From UBA2387 sp019454665 (GTDB lineage Bacteria > Armatimonadota > Fimbriimonadia > Fimbriimonadales > Fimbriimonadaceae), in the NCBI GenBank assembly GCA_045862995.1, contig BTVX01000012.1, positions 32,688-96,687 on the forward strand: a stretch of 64,000 bases of DNA, in the 5' to 3' direction. The translations under genes and the position numbers were made by a program. Below are positions 15,862-24,692 of this stretch, in pieces; positions within the stretch are counted from its first letter, which is position 1; every line of letters starts with the position of its first letter. Under the pieces are notes generated by a model that was not told the DNA's origin, did no database searches, and saw only the letters and a program-made list of their open reading frames with translations.

Positions 15862-16463
15862 TCCAAGCCCTCCAGGTGGCGGGTGTCGTTGTAGCGCTCC
15901 AGCACCACGCGGTTGCCGCCGTGCAGGCCGACCACCGAGATCGCCGTGTTGCCGAAGCGGAAGGCCCGCGCCACGGACTCGTCCGCGCCCAGCAACCCGG
16001 CGAGGAGGATGGATTTCGCCATTCCGTGGGTCGAAACGAGGATCGGTCGTCTTTCGTGGCGGAGCGATGCGATGACCGGGGCCAGACGGTGCCAAACGTC
16101 GCGCACGCTCTCTCCCCCCGGCGGGCAGACTTCGAGGGGATGGTGGCCCGCTTTGACGCGGTCGTCCACGTCTTTGCGGATGGCTTCGAAGGCCCGGCCC
16201 TCCCACTCGCCGAACGACCGCTCGCGCAATCTGGGATCGAGTTCGACATCCAGCCCGTGCTTGGCCGCGACCGTCTCGGCGGTTTTTCGCGCACGGGACA
16301 GGTCGCTGGAGACGATGCGGTGGATCTTTTCGCCAGAGAGCGCTTCGGCGAGGGCGGCGATTTGGCGCTCCCCCAAGGCGTCGAGCGGCTCGTCGCTGTG
16401 GCCTTGGGCGCGGTTCGCGACGTTCCACGCCGTTTGTCCGTGCCGGACCAGAATGATGCGCAT
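15858..16463 (-). CDS. Histidine phosphatase family protein
   Basis: 201 residues of the phosphoglycerate-mutase-like superfamily: RHGQTAWN (catalytic His in residues 7-14), the SSDLSRARKTAET element, the acid/base region LRERSFGEWEGR, and the second catalytic histidine in VSTHGMAKS. Could be a cobalamin-pathway (CobC), GpmB or PhoE-like phosphatase; sequence alone does not decide. A TAGAAT hexamer ends eight bases before the ATG, overlapping a weak AGGAG. Upstream member of a two-gene unit with lnt. Confidence 0.85.
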   Translation of the reverse strand: MRIILVRHGQTAWNVANRAQGHSDEPLDALGERQIAALAEALSGEKIHRIVSSDLSRARKTAETVAAKHGLDVELDPRLRERSFGEWEGRAFEAIRKDVDDRVKAGHHPLEVCPPGGESVRDVWHRLAPVIASLRHERRPILVSTHGMAKSILLAGLLGADESVARAFRFGNTAISVVGLHGGNRVVLERYNDTRHLEGLE

Positions 16464-16474
16464 GGACTCCTATT

Positions 16475-17395
16475 CTAGACCTGCCAGGGTTTGAGTTCCC
16501 CAGCCTCGGCCCCGTTGCCGTAGAGCCGCAGCGATCCCAGGCGCAGGATTCGCACGGGGGCGGGCGCCACTGCGGTGCTGTGCACCTTGACCCGGCGCGC
16601 GCCGAAATCCACCGACTCCACAACGCCCATGCCAAAGTCCTCGCCGCTGTCGCGGGCGAACGAGCAGAGCAGCCCGCTCAGGTCGGAGGGGCGCACGAAG
16701 AACACCCGCGCACAGTGGAAGTGGTCCATCGCCCGGCCCACCAGGTCGTCGTCGAGGTCGTCGTCCGTCACCAGCACCAGGTGTCCGCCGGCGGTTTCGG
16801 CGCGAGCCGTCGCAGGCAGTCCGATGCCCCGCAACACCTCTGGGTCCACCCATTCGCCCGTGCCCAGCCGCGTGCCCTCCAGGGCCACCCGGTCGAGTTC
16901 GATGACGTGCGTCTCGCTCTGCTCGAAGAGTTTCAGCCAGTGGGCGCGGCGTTGGGCGCCGACGACCACGGGCGGGAAGCCGGGTTCCAACGCCACCGAC
17001 TCCGGACCGATCGGCCAGCCGATCTTTGGCGCGGTGCAGCCTTCGGCCATCAGGATTTGGGAAGGCTGGACGACTTGGGCGATGAGCGTGGCCAAGTGGC
17101 GCGAGATCGGCGTGGCCTTGTAGGCAGGGGCGAGCACCACGGTATCGCCTTGAACCTTGCCCAGGAAGCCAATCAGGGCCGCCAGAACGACGTGGGGGGC
17201 GCGCAACGCGTCGAGCGAACCGATGAACCGCCAAGCCTTGACCTTGCCATGCCGCCGCAAGACCACTCGGCCCAGGGAATCGAGGTCGCTCTGGTCGGGG
17301 TCGAGGCACACGAGGTCGCGGTCCCCCAACTCGCGCTTGAGCCACTCGCGCCAAGACGCGTCGGGTGAGCCCACGAGAAGCGTGTTGTGCGCCAT
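16475..17395 (-). CDS. Conserved protein of unknown function; C terminus Clp1/Grc3-like
   Basis: 306 residues, not firmly recognised. The N-terminal two thirds show an alternating alpha/beta pattern (NTLLVGSPD, VVLAALIGFLG, GDTVVLAPAYKAT, ILMAEGC) but no P-loop. The C-terminal 70 residues (DLSGLLCSFARDSGEDFGMG, VVESVDFGARRVKVHSTAV, VRILRLGSLRLYGNG) resemble the small C-terminal domain of Clp1/Grc3-type polynucleotide kinases. If so, the kinase core is absent or degenerate. CATACT lies 11 bases before the ATG. Divergent from the carboxylase gene; the 59-base gap holds both promoters. Confidence 0.6.
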   Translation of the reverse strand: MAHNTLLVGSPDASWREWLKRELGDRDLVCLDPDQSDLDSLGRVVLRRHGKVKAWRFIGSLDALRAPHVVLAALIGFLGKVQGDTVVLAPAYKATPISRHLATLIAQVVQPSQILMAEGCTAPKIGWPIGPESVALEPGFPPVVVGAQRRAHWLKLFEQSETHVIELDRVALEGTRLGTGEWVDPEVLRGIGLPATARAETAGGHLVLVTDDDLDDDLVGRAMDHFHCARVFFVRPSDLSGLLCSFARDSGEDFGMGVVESVDFGARRVKVHSTAVAPAPVRILRLGSLRLYGNGAEAGELKPWQV

Positions 17396-17454
17396 CGCTG
17401 TTGCGAAGTATGGCAGTCCGGGCCAGGGTCGCCGTCACGGTACTCTACGACGCG

Positions 17455-19062
17455 ATGGAGCCCTTGCGATCCACGGTCCACCTGCACGACGACGAGCACC
17501 GCGCGAACCTAGCCGCGATGGACGCGATCTTGGACGAGTACCGCTCGCATATGGCGCGAGCGATGGTCGGTGGCGGCGAGGACGCCATCGCGAAGCATCG
17601 GCAGCGGGGCAAACTGCTCGCCCGTGAGCGCATCGAGGATCTCCTCGACCCGGGCGCGCCGTTCATGGAGTTCAGCACGCTGGCGGCCCACGGGATGTAC
17701 GGGGGCGATGCGCCCAGCGCGGGCCTAGTCACGGGCATTGGTCGCATCCATGGGCGCGAGTGCGTGCTGGTGGCGAACGACGCGACGGTCAAGGGTGGCA
17801 CCTACTTCCCGATCACGGTCAAGAAGCACCTCCGGGCGCAGGAGATCGCCTTGGAGAACCGCCTGCCGTGCATCTACTTGGTGGACTCGGGCGGGGCGTT
17901 CTTGCCATTGCAGGCGGAAGTGTTTCCCGATCGGGACCATTTCGGACGCATTTTCTATAACCAGGCCGTCATGTCGAGCTTGGGGATCCCCCAGATCGCG
18001 GCGGTGATGGGGTCCTGCACGGCGGGCGGCGCGTATGTCCCGGCGATGAGCGACGAGACCGTCATCGTGCGCAAGCAGGGCACCATCTTTTTGGGCGGCC
18101 CTCCGCTGGTCAAGGCGGCCACGGGCGAGGAGGTGACCGCCGAAGAGTTGGGCGGCGCCGAAGTGCACACGCGGCTTTCGGGCGTGGCCGACCACTTGGC
18201 CGAGAACGATGCCCACGCGCTTCAGATCGTTCGCTCGATCGTGGCGAATCTTGGGCCGAAACCGACGGGCGAATGGGGCGACGAAGCCCCGGAAGACCCG
18301 ATCTACGATCCGAGCGACCTCTATAGTCTGGTGCCTTCAAACCCGCGCCAGCCGATGGCGATGCGCGAGGTGCTGGCCCGTGTGTTGGATGGTTCGAGGT
18401 TCCACGAGTTCAAGGCAGGGTACGGCAGCACGTTGATCTGCGGATTCGGGCGCTTCTACGGGCAGCAGGCCGGGATTCTGGCCAACGACGGCATCCTGTT
18501 CAGCGAATCCGCCCAGAAAGGAGCGCACTTCATCGAGCTTTGCTGCCAGCGCGGCATCCCGCTGGTGTTCCTGCAGAACATCACGGGCTTCATGGTCGGC
18601 AAGCGCTACGAGAACGAGGGCATCGCGAAGCATGGCGCGAAGCTCGTGACGGCGGTTTCGACGGCCAACGTGCCCAAGTTCACCGTGATCGTGGGCGGCT
18701 CGTATGGCGCGGGCAACTACGGCATGTGCGGGCGCGCGTTCGGGCCTCGGATGCTGTGGATGTGGCCGAATGCGCGCATCTCGGTGATGGGCGGGGAGCA
18801 GGCGGCCAACGTACTGCTGACCGTGCGGATGGATCAACTTGCGGCCAAGGGGCAGGCCATGTCGCCCGAAGAGCAAGAGGCGTTCAAGGCGCCGACTCTG
18901 GCCAAGTACGCCGAAGAATCCGCCGCAACGTTTTCAAGCGCAAGACTCTGGGACGACGGGATCATTGACCCAGTGGACACGCGGAGGGTGGTGGCGCTCG
19001 GCATCGCTGCGGCGCGGAATGCGCCCGTCGGGCCTCCTGGTTTCAGCTTGTTCAGGATGTGA
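17455..19062 (+). CDS. Acyl-CoA carboxylase carboxyltransferase (beta) subunit
   Basis: 535 residues, full length for the methylcrotonyl-/propionyl-CoA carboxylase beta family. Landmarks: KLLARERIEDLLDPG, the oxyanion-hole regions GGTYFPITVKKHLRAQEIA and SCTAGGAYVPAMSDE, and in the second half QNITGFMVGKRYE and VIVGGSYGAGNYGMCGRAF, which are closest to MccB (methylcrotonyl-CoA carboxylase). It transfers carboxyl from carboxybiotin to an acyl-CoA, probably in leucine or branched-chain degradation. The biotin carboxylase partner is not in the window. TACTCT ends eight bases before the chosen ATG; no Shine-Dalgarno. Confidence 0.88.
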   Translation: MEPLRSTVHLHDDEHRANLAAMDAILDEYRSHMARAMVGGGEDAIAKHRQRGKLLARERIEDLLDPGAPFMEFSTLAAHGMYGGDAPSAGLVTGIGRIHGRECVLVANDATVKGGTYFPITVKKHLRAQEIALENRLPCIYLVDSGGAFLPLQAEVFPDRDHFGRIFYNQAVMSSLGIPQIAAVMGSCTAGGAYVPAMSDETVIVRKQGTIFLGGPPLVKAATGEEVTAEELGGAEVHTRLSGVADHLAENDAHALQIVRSIVANLGPKPTGEWGDEAPEDPIYDPSDLYSLVPSNPRQPMAMREVLARVLDGSRFHEFKAGYGSTLICGFGRFYGQQAGILANDGILFSESAQKGAHFIELCCQRGIPLVFLQNITGFMVGKRYENEGIAKHGAKLVTAVSTANVPKFTVIVGGSYGAGNYGMCGRAFGPRMLWMWPNARISVMGGEQAANVLLTVRMDQLAAKGQAMSPEEQEAFKAPTLAKYAEESAATFSSARLWDDGIIDPVDTRRVVALGIAAARNAPVGPPGFSLFRM

Positions 19063-19133
19063 GCCCCAACCGACCGCGACACCAGCTTGCGGGAAGCGTA
19101 TGTGGGCGACCGGCGTCGGCCAACCACGCCAAA

Positions 19134-19164
19134 CCCTCCCCTGCCTTCTCGGGCCCGGGGAGGG
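19134..19164. repeat. CCCTCCCC...GGGGAGGG intergenic repeat
   Basis: ccctcccc and ggggaggg pair across a 15-base interior, preceded by caaa. Same family as the two elements near the right end of the window (63894-63974). Lies between convergent genes and could terminate transcription on either strand, but there is no T-run. Confidence 0.6.
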
Positions 19165-19182
19165 AGAGCGGAACGAGGCGGA

Positions 19183-19701
19183 TCAGCCGCCGCGGACGGC
19201 GGCGTCTCCGCGAATCACCAAGCCCGCGATTTCACGAACGAGATCGCCATCGCGCGACACGAACCGGACCGACAACCGATCCTTGGGGTCCTCGCTGTTC
19301 GCGGGAACACCGTTGTCTTGCACGATGACTCGAACGTTGCCGGGCACCGTCCGGAACCCACGCGCCGTGCGAACGCGCAACACGGCGGGCCCTTGGAACG
19401 TGGCCTCGTTGCCTGCCACGCGCAACTCGCCGATTTCGCGAGCGACGATGGAGAAGCCCGCACTGTCGTTTCGGCCGACATGCGATTCGAGCGTAAAGTG
19501 GCCCCGAACGAGTTCGTGACCGTCGCGGACGAATTTGCGCACCTCGAAGCCGAACGGATGCATCCGGCGAACTTCCGTCACTGGATCGAACGTACCGAGA
19601 ACGCCGCGACCGTGCGTCGCGACACCTTGCGCTTGGGCCAATCCCAGCGCCGCCGCGCAGATCAAGAGGAGACCCGCGAGGCCTTTCGTCATCATTTTCA
19701 T
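19183..19701 (-). CDS. Secreted protein of unknown function
   Basis: 172 residues with a signal peptide (KGLAGLLLICAAALGLAQA). The mature part is a small beta-rich domain (FEVRKFVRDGHELVRGHFTL, AGFSIVAREIGELRVAGNEA, VRVIVQDNGVPANSEDPKDR) like the short post-translationally exported proteins common in this phylum; no named family recognised. GGAGGT ten bases upstream of the ATG at 19701 fixes the start, though the frame is open further back. Confidence 0.65.
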   Translation of the reverse strand: MKMMTKGLAGLLLICAAALGLAQAQGVATHGRGVLGTFDPVTEVRRMHPFGFEVRKFVRDGHELVRGHFTLESHVGRNDSAGFSIVAREIGELRVAGNEATFQGPAVLRVRTARGFRTVPGNVRVIVQDNGVPANSEDPKDRLSVRFVSRDGDLVREIAGLVIRGDAAVRGG

Positions 19702-19787
19702 TGTCTTGTGTACCTCCAAGGCTCCGACCGCCTGGGTGAGACTCTGCAATGGGCTCAGACGGAGCCGGGTCATGTCGTGTTCAGGAC

Positions 19788-21062
19788 CTAACCTGAATTC
19801 TGGTCGGATTTCGGGGCGAACGCCTGAGCCACTTGGTCCAGGTTCGCACCGAGCAACTTGGTCGCCAGCACCTGCAGCGCCGCTCGATCGCCCCGGAAGT
19901 GGAACGTGCGGCTGTGGTGCGTGTAGGCTTGGCCCGGCTTGAGCGCCAGCGCGGGAGACGAGGTTTCCAGTTCGTAGAACGGCCCGAGCGGCTTGCCGCC
20001 GTCCACGGGACCATCGTTGTACGAGTTCACCACATCGCCGCCAAACGGCTTGTCTTGGATCTCCCACATCGAGTTGACGTAGTCGGTCGCGCCGGCGGGC
20101 AGCGTGTACTGAACGATGGTCAACAGGTTGCGGCCGGGGTCGTAGGAGCCGATGATCGGCTTGCTTCGCTGCGGATTGACGCCGATCTTGCTGCGGTACT
20201 GGCCGTCGCCCTTGAAGTAGATCAGGCCGTCGGCGACCTTGAGCCGGTCCTCAGGCACCTTGCCAAAGTACGTGTCGTTGACGATCGGCCCCATCTCGGC
20301 CTCGGGCCCAGTCTTGTAGGGCAAGACGACCGTGGTCGTGGGCGAGTGCTTGAACATGCCCAGAATCCAGATGGAAAGCAGGCCCTTGTCCTTGGTCCAC
20401 GCTTCCTGTCCCGTGTTCTTCACCGTGTTGCTGGTCTCGTAGCCGACCATCTTCACGCCGTCGCCGGGTCGGATGCCAAGGTGCTTTTCGGCGGCATCGG
20501 CGCCGAGCAGGGTGACGCCGCGCGTGATGTGAAGGTCGAACTTGGCCCCCGAGTAGTTCTCGATGGAGGCCGTGTGCTCGCACACCACCTCGGTCTTGGA
20601 CTGCTTGGTGACCTTGTACTTGTCGGTGTCAATGAAGGCCGGGGTCTGCCAATCGTCGAACACGAACTTGGTACCGGGCTTGAAGTAGATGGCGAACTGG
20701 CCGCCTTCCGGACCCATCCAGAAGCGGTCCTCGCCGCCGAAGGCGTTGATGTGCGGGTTCGTCTTGCCCGACCCGATGAGTTCGTGGTTGATCCAGCCGT
20801 TCCCGTCGCCGGACTTGGCGTCGTGGGAGCTGGTCATCACACGCCCCTGATAGGCGGGCACGACCACCAGGCTCGGCCCTTCGTCCTCGCCCAGCACGAT
20901 GGCATCGGTATGCTTCTTGAGGAATTCGGCGTCTTGGGCGTAGGTCATGGGAGCTGAGGGTGTTTCGTTGGTGGCTTCGGCTGGCTCGGTGGACGTTTTT
21001 CCGCCGCAGCCGACGAGGGCGAGGGTCGAGACAAGGCACGTGGACCAGAAGATGCTCTTCAT
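19788..21062 (-). CDS. Lipoprotein, DUF6786-like
   Basis: 424 residues. The lipobox LVGC puts the lipidated cysteine at C19, followed by a Ser/Thr/Glu-rich linker. The large domain has many aromatic beta-strands (GGEDRFWMGPEGGQFAIYFK, FFHSP-like FKHSPTTTVVLPYK, TYFGKVPEDRL, YTHHSRTFHFRG) resembling galactose-mutarotase-like sandwich proteins annotated DUF6786. No catalytic assignment possible. The ATG at 21062 starts directly at the signal peptide; a second ATG 15 bases upstream is less likely. Divergent from the ABC ATPase gene. Confidence 0.7.
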   Translation of the reverse strand: MKSIFWSTCLVSTLALVGCGGKTSTEPAEATNETPSAPMTYAQDAEFLKKHTDAIVLGEDEGPSLVVVPAYQGRVMTSSHDAKSGDGNGWINHELIGSGKTNPHINAFGGEDRFWMGPEGGQFAIYFKPGTKFVFDDWQTPAFIDTDKYKVTKQSKTEVVCEHTASIENYSGAKFDLHITRGVTLLGADAAEKHLGIRPGDGVKMVGYETSNTVKNTGQEAWTKDKGLLSIWILGMFKHSPTTTVVLPYKTGPEAEMGPIVNDTYFGKVPEDRLKVADGLIYFKGDGQYRSKIGVNPQRSKPIIGSYDPGRNLLTIVQYTLPAGATDYVNSMWEIQDKPFGGDVVNSYNDGPVDGGKPLGPFYELETSSPALALKPGQAYTHHSRTFHFRGDRAALQVLATKLLGANLDQVAQAFAPKSDQNSG

Positions 21063-21101
21063 CGCAGACACTTCCATTCGGGTGTATACCCGCGCCGCGC
21101 C

Positions 21102-21107
21102 TATACT
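21102..21107 (+). promoter_or_regulatory. -10 element TATACT, leaderless promoter
   Basis: TATACT ends six bases before the ATG at 21114; no Shine-Dalgarno between. One of many such placements in the window. Confidence 0.55.
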
Positions 21108-21113
21108 TCACCC

Positions 21114-21848
21114 ATGATCTCGGTTCGCGGCCTGACAAAGCGATTTGGCGAACGCGTCGTCCTGAACGACGTGTCGCTCGAGGTCGCGCGGGGGCAGATC
21201 GTGGCCGTCATGGGCAGCAGCGGCGGCGGCAAGACCACGCTGCTCAAGTGCATCGCCGGGCTGATCCCCTTCGAGGTCGGCACGGTGGAGGTGGACGGGG
21301 TGGACGTACGCAACGCCTCCGCCGAAGCGCGCCGCCATTTGGGTCTGGTCTTTCAATCCTCGGCGCTGTTCGACTACATGAACGTGATGGACAACGTGTT
21401 GTTCGGGTACCGCCGTCGCCACCCGCGCGCATCGCTCAAGGATCAGCGCGCCGTCGCCGAAGCCATCCTCGAACAAGTCGGCTTGTCAGGCACGGGACAC
21501 CTCATGCCCAGCGAACTCAGCGGCGGCATGCGCAAGCGCGTCGGCGTGGCGCGGGCCCTGATCCTTGAACCGGCGGTGATGCTGTACGACGAGCCGACGA
21601 CGGGACTCGACCCCGTCACCACCTACGCGCTCGACTCGCTCATGGTCGAGGTCCGGGATCGGACGGGAGCGACGTCGCTCATCGTCAGCCACGACCTGAC
21701 ATCGGTGTTCCGCGTGGCCGACCGGATCGCGTTCCTTCATGCCGGGGAATTGGTGTTCGATGGTCCTCCAGCGGGCTTCCGCGAGGCCGACCACCCCGCG
21801 ATCGCGGAACTGGTTGGCAAAGCCCGCGCCGAGGCGTTCCGCGAGTAG
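21114..21848 (+). CDS. ABC transporter ATP-binding protein, MlaF/phospholipid-transport type
   Basis: 244 residues with a complete ATPase core: Walker A GSSGGGKTT, Q-loop VFQSSALFDYMNV, signature ELSGGMRKRVGVARAL, Walker B VMLYDEPTTGLDP and the H-loop VSHD. The 'SSALFD.MNV' and 'GGMRKRVG.ARA' wording is typical of MlaF/Ttg2A, the ATPase that moves phospholipids between membranes. The MlaE permease and MlaD proteins that normally follow are absent here, so the gene is an orphan in this locus. It must act with partners encoded elsewhere. Confidence 0.85.
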   Translation: MISVRGLTKRFGERVVLNDVSLEVARGQIVAVMGSSGGGKTTLLKCIAGLIPFEVGTVEVDGVDVRNASAEARRHLGLVFQSSALFDYMNVMDNVLFGYRRRHPRASLKDQRAVAEAILEQVGLSGTGHLMPSELSGGMRKRVGVARALILEPAVMLYDEPTTGLDPVTTYALDSLMVEVRDRTGATSLIVSHDLTSVFRVADRIAFLHAGELVFDGPPAGFREADHPAIAELVGKARAEAFRE

Positions 21849-21865
21849 AACCCGGCAACGCCCCC

Positions 21866-23671
21866 TCACTTGTGCAACGCCAGAGCCGCCGCCATGCGGT
21901 ACGCGTCCCCGCGCGTCCAGTTGCCGCTTGGCGGCGAACCTTTGGGTGCCAGCCCCGCCGCCGAAAGCGAGGCCCAGTCCGAGCCGACGGAGATGCCCAT
22001 CGCCTTGGCCGCCGCCGCCATGCCCTTGCACGCCTTGTCGGTGGTGAGCTTGCTCGTATCGCCCGCCAGCGACCCGGCGGCGACCTTGGCGCCCTGGGGG
22101 TTGGCGTGGAACCGCGTGAGCACGTTGGCCAGGATGTAGCCGAACGACTGCGAGCTGATGGTCTCGTTCAGGTTGGGGTCGTTCCCGTAGCCACCGGTCG
22201 CGAGACCTCGCGACATCATCACGCGGTAGGCGTCGAACGCCGGATGGCTGGCCGGACCCAAACGCGACTTGCCCACCGGCGGGATCGCCGCGCCCCGCGC
22301 CTTCAGCCGAGTCCGAAGGTCGGCCACGAACCGCTTGTCGTTCACGGCCGCCTGGGGCGCCAACCCTGACTTCGCACACCTCGCGGCAGCCACACCGACG
22401 GCCTCGGCGACAACCATGCCCGTGGGCACAACGCGCGCGCTCGAATGGACGATCGGGTCGTAGCCCGCACACTTGCCCACCACCCAAAGCGCTGGCCCCG
22501 ACTTCGGCACCGTCGCGCCCAGCGGGATGCCGTAGTACTTCGGCGCGCCGTACACGAACCCCGTGTCGTTGGGCGTCAGCACCTGCACGTCCATCGGGTA
22601 GTTGCCCGCCGCGATGGCCTGGTCGGTCACCAGGTTGTCCAGCGCCTCGTCGAACGTGACGATGTGCATGGCCTGGAGGTGGCGCGTCTCGCGGACGTAC
22701 AACTCTTCGGCAACGCTGCCCAAGGTCGCCCGTTCGTAGCCGGGGATGTCCTTGCGGATGGTGGCGACGATGCGTTCGGCTTCGCGCTTGGCGCGTTCGC
22801 GGCCTTCGCGCACGCTCGCCGGGTCGAACGGGGCGATTCCGTGGATGAGCAGGGCGTTCACCAGCACCGTGCCGTCGTTCTGGCGACCCAGGTTCAGCCC
22901 GCGCAGACGGATGCCAGGTTCCTTGCTCTTGTAATCGGTGATCCACTTGCGCCCGAAGAAGCCCCACGCCGCGCGCCCATCGGCCTTGGCGTAGGAAGCC
23001 CCCTTCTGGGCGATGTGCCGACGCATGGCGTCCCAGTTCACATGGTCGATGCGGAACACCAGGGTGTCGGCCATGCGGGCGTTGTAGCCCATCGAGTTCC
23101 AGCCCAGCGTGAACGGCGCGCCTGCAGCGGCGGCGAAGTCGGCTTCGGACGTGCCGTCCACGATCTGCTTCGCTCGGATCAGGGTGCCGCCGACCTTCGC
23201 CCCGACGACCTGTTTCGCTTCAACGAGCGGGCTCAGTTCCTTCGCACCCCGAATCACCTGAACGCCGGCGGTCTCCAGCATCCGGTCGAACGCTTGCTCG
23301 GCCACGCGGATGTCGTAGGCGCTGCCGCCGCCGACCATGCGCCACCACTTGCCGAACAGCCCTTTGGGCCGCATCGGGCCGGGGCCGACGTCCAGCGAGT
23401 TCATCTCGCTCACCACGAGCAGCCCGCCCATGCGCTGATGCTTCGTGACCAAGATCGTCTTCGCGCCTTCTTCGGCGGCGGCCACCGCTGCCGCGATGGC
23501 TTCGGGTTCGCTGCCCAACACCAGCACGTCGGCTTCGAGGCGTTGGCCTCCTTCGGGCGTGCCCGTTGCCGCGGGCTCCGAAGTGGCGGACGCGCCGGTC
23601 GGCAACTTCGCGCAACCCAGAAGGCACGCCGAACATGCGGCGAGGACGAACAACCGGAAGGCCCAACGCAT
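21866..23671 (-). CDS. FAD-dependent oxidoreductase lipoprotein
   Basis: 601 residues. The signal peptide ends in the lipobox LLGC (C20). The mature part starts with a Rossmann FAD site (ADVLVLGSEPEAIAAAVAAA, then GAKTILVTK, RMGGLLVV) as in the FAD-dependent oxidoreductase (pfam12831-like) group, followed by a C-terminal alpha-helical, dehydrin-free region. Note the nucleotide loop is GSEPEA rather than GxGxxG. A TATGAT hexamer ends seven bases before the ATG at 23671 and overlaps an alternative upstream ATG, so 23671 is preferred. Redox substrate unknown; probably periplasmic or surface exposed. Confidence 0.8.
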   Translation of the reverse strand: MRWAFRLFVLAACSACLLGCAKLPTGASATSEPAATGTPEGGQRLEADVLVLGSEPEAIAAAVAAAEEGAKTILVTKHQRMGGLLVVSEMNSLDVGPGPMRPKGLFGKWWRMVGGGSAYDIRVAEQAFDRMLETAGVQVIRGAKELSPLVEAKQVVGAKVGGTLIRAKQIVDGTSEADFAAAAGAPFTLGWNSMGYNARMADTLVFRIDHVNWDAMRRHIAQKGASYAKADGRAAWGFFGRKWITDYKSKEPGIRLRGLNLGRQNDGTVLVNALLIHGIAPFDPASVREGRERAKREAERIVATIRKDIPGYERATLGSVAEELYVRETRHLQAMHIVTFDEALDNLVTDQAIAAGNYPMDVQVLTPNDTGFVYGAPKYYGIPLGATVPKSGPALWVVGKCAGYDPIVHSSARVVPTGMVVAEAVGVAAARCAKSGLAPQAAVNDKRFVADLRTRLKARGAAIPPVGKSRLGPASHPAFDAYRVMMSRGLATGGYGNDPNLNETISSQSFGYILANVLTRFHANPQGAKVAAGSLAGDTSKLTTDKACKGMAAAAKAMGISVGSDWASLSAAGLAPKGSPPSGNWTRGDAYRMAAALALHK

Positions 23672-23684
23672 GGAGCCGATCATA

Positions 23685-24656
23685 TCAGAGCAGACCCTTC
23701 TTGCGGAACACCCACAGCTCGATCCCCGCGATCAGGACCATGAGCAAGAGCGCCACCGGATAGCCCCAGGGCTGCGCAAGTTCGGGCATGTGGCGAAAGT
23801 TCATTCCGTAAATGCTCGAAACCAACGTGACGGACATCAGGATCGTGGCCGCCACGGTGAGCATCTTCATCGTCTCGCCAAGCCGGTTCGAGATGATGTT
23901 CAACCGCGTGTCCAAGATGGTCGCCAGCAGGTCGCGGTTGAGGTCCACGGATTCCAGCAGCCGCAGCGTGTGATCGTAAACGTCTTGGTAGTAAGGCTTG
24001 ATCTTGGCCGGGACGAGCACCAGATCGCGCCGGAGCAGTCCAGCCAACTCGTCGCGCAGGGGCGCCAGGTTGCGGCGAAGCTCGATCAGGTTCCGCTTGA
24101 TCCGCAGGGCGTCCCGCATCCCCATCTGGCCCGTGACGAACACGCGTTCCTCCAGCTTGTCAATCACGTCCTGCGTATGGTCCAGCGCCGGAAAGTAGTT
24201 GTCCACCGTCAGGTCCACCAGCCCGTGCAACAGGTGCGCTGCCGACTGACCGACTTCCTTGGGCCGACGGGCGAACGCGGCCATGCACCGCTCGACTTCA
24301 GGCACCTCCGCCATGGAGACGGTCAACAGACACTTCGCCTTCAGAAAGCAGCCGACCTCGTGGCACTTGCATCGCTCGCCGTTGACGGCCAACACCGGCA
24401 GGCTGAGGAAGAGCCAGCCTTCGCCCTCGACGAGGCTGGGCCGCTCGTGATCGGTGAGCGCGTCTTCCACGGCCGTCGGGTGGAACCCGAGGCCTTCGAG
24501 TCGTTCGCGGCAGGAGGCTTCGTCCAACACGTGGACATGGATCCAAGCCGCGTGAGCGGGCTGATCGAACGCCGCCCAAGCCGCTTCGCCCTCGGCTTGG
24601 ACGAGTTGGTGGCCGTCCCACGTGAGGGACCTCGCAGTGTTGGCGACGGGCTCCAT
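23685..24656 (-). CDS. corA: CorA family divalent cation transporter
   Basis: 323 residues. A soluble N-terminal alpha/beta domain and long helices (RIKRNLIELRRNLAPLRDEL ... DVYDHTLRLLESVDLNRDLL) lead to two C-terminal membrane helices with the selectivity motif YGMNF between them; the C terminus carries the usual basic tail (WVFRKKGLL). It carries Mg2+, Co2+ or related ions into the cytoplasm as a pentamer. The ATG at 24656 is chosen because further-upstream codons overlap the divergent QueD-like gene. The gap between the two starts is only 36 bases. Confidence 0.9.
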   Translation of the reverse strand: MEPVANTARSLTWDGHQLVQAEGEAAWAAFDQPAHAAWIHVHVLDEASCRERLEGLGFHPTAVEDALTDHERPSLVEGEGWLFLSLPVLAVNGERCKCHEVGCFLKAKCLLTVSMAEVPEVERCMAAFARRPKEVGQSAAHLLHGLVDLTVDNYFPALDHTQDVIDKLEERVFVTGQMGMRDALRIKRNLIELRRNLAPLRDELAGLLRRDLVLVPAKIKPYYQDVYDHTLRLLESVDLNRDLLATILDTRLNIISNRLGETMKMLTVAATILMSVTLVSSIYGMNFRHMPELAQPWGYPVALLLMVLIAGIELWVFRKKGLL

Positions 24657-24692
24657 CGGCAGGCTGGAGCCTACCACGGGTATCAATCGCAC

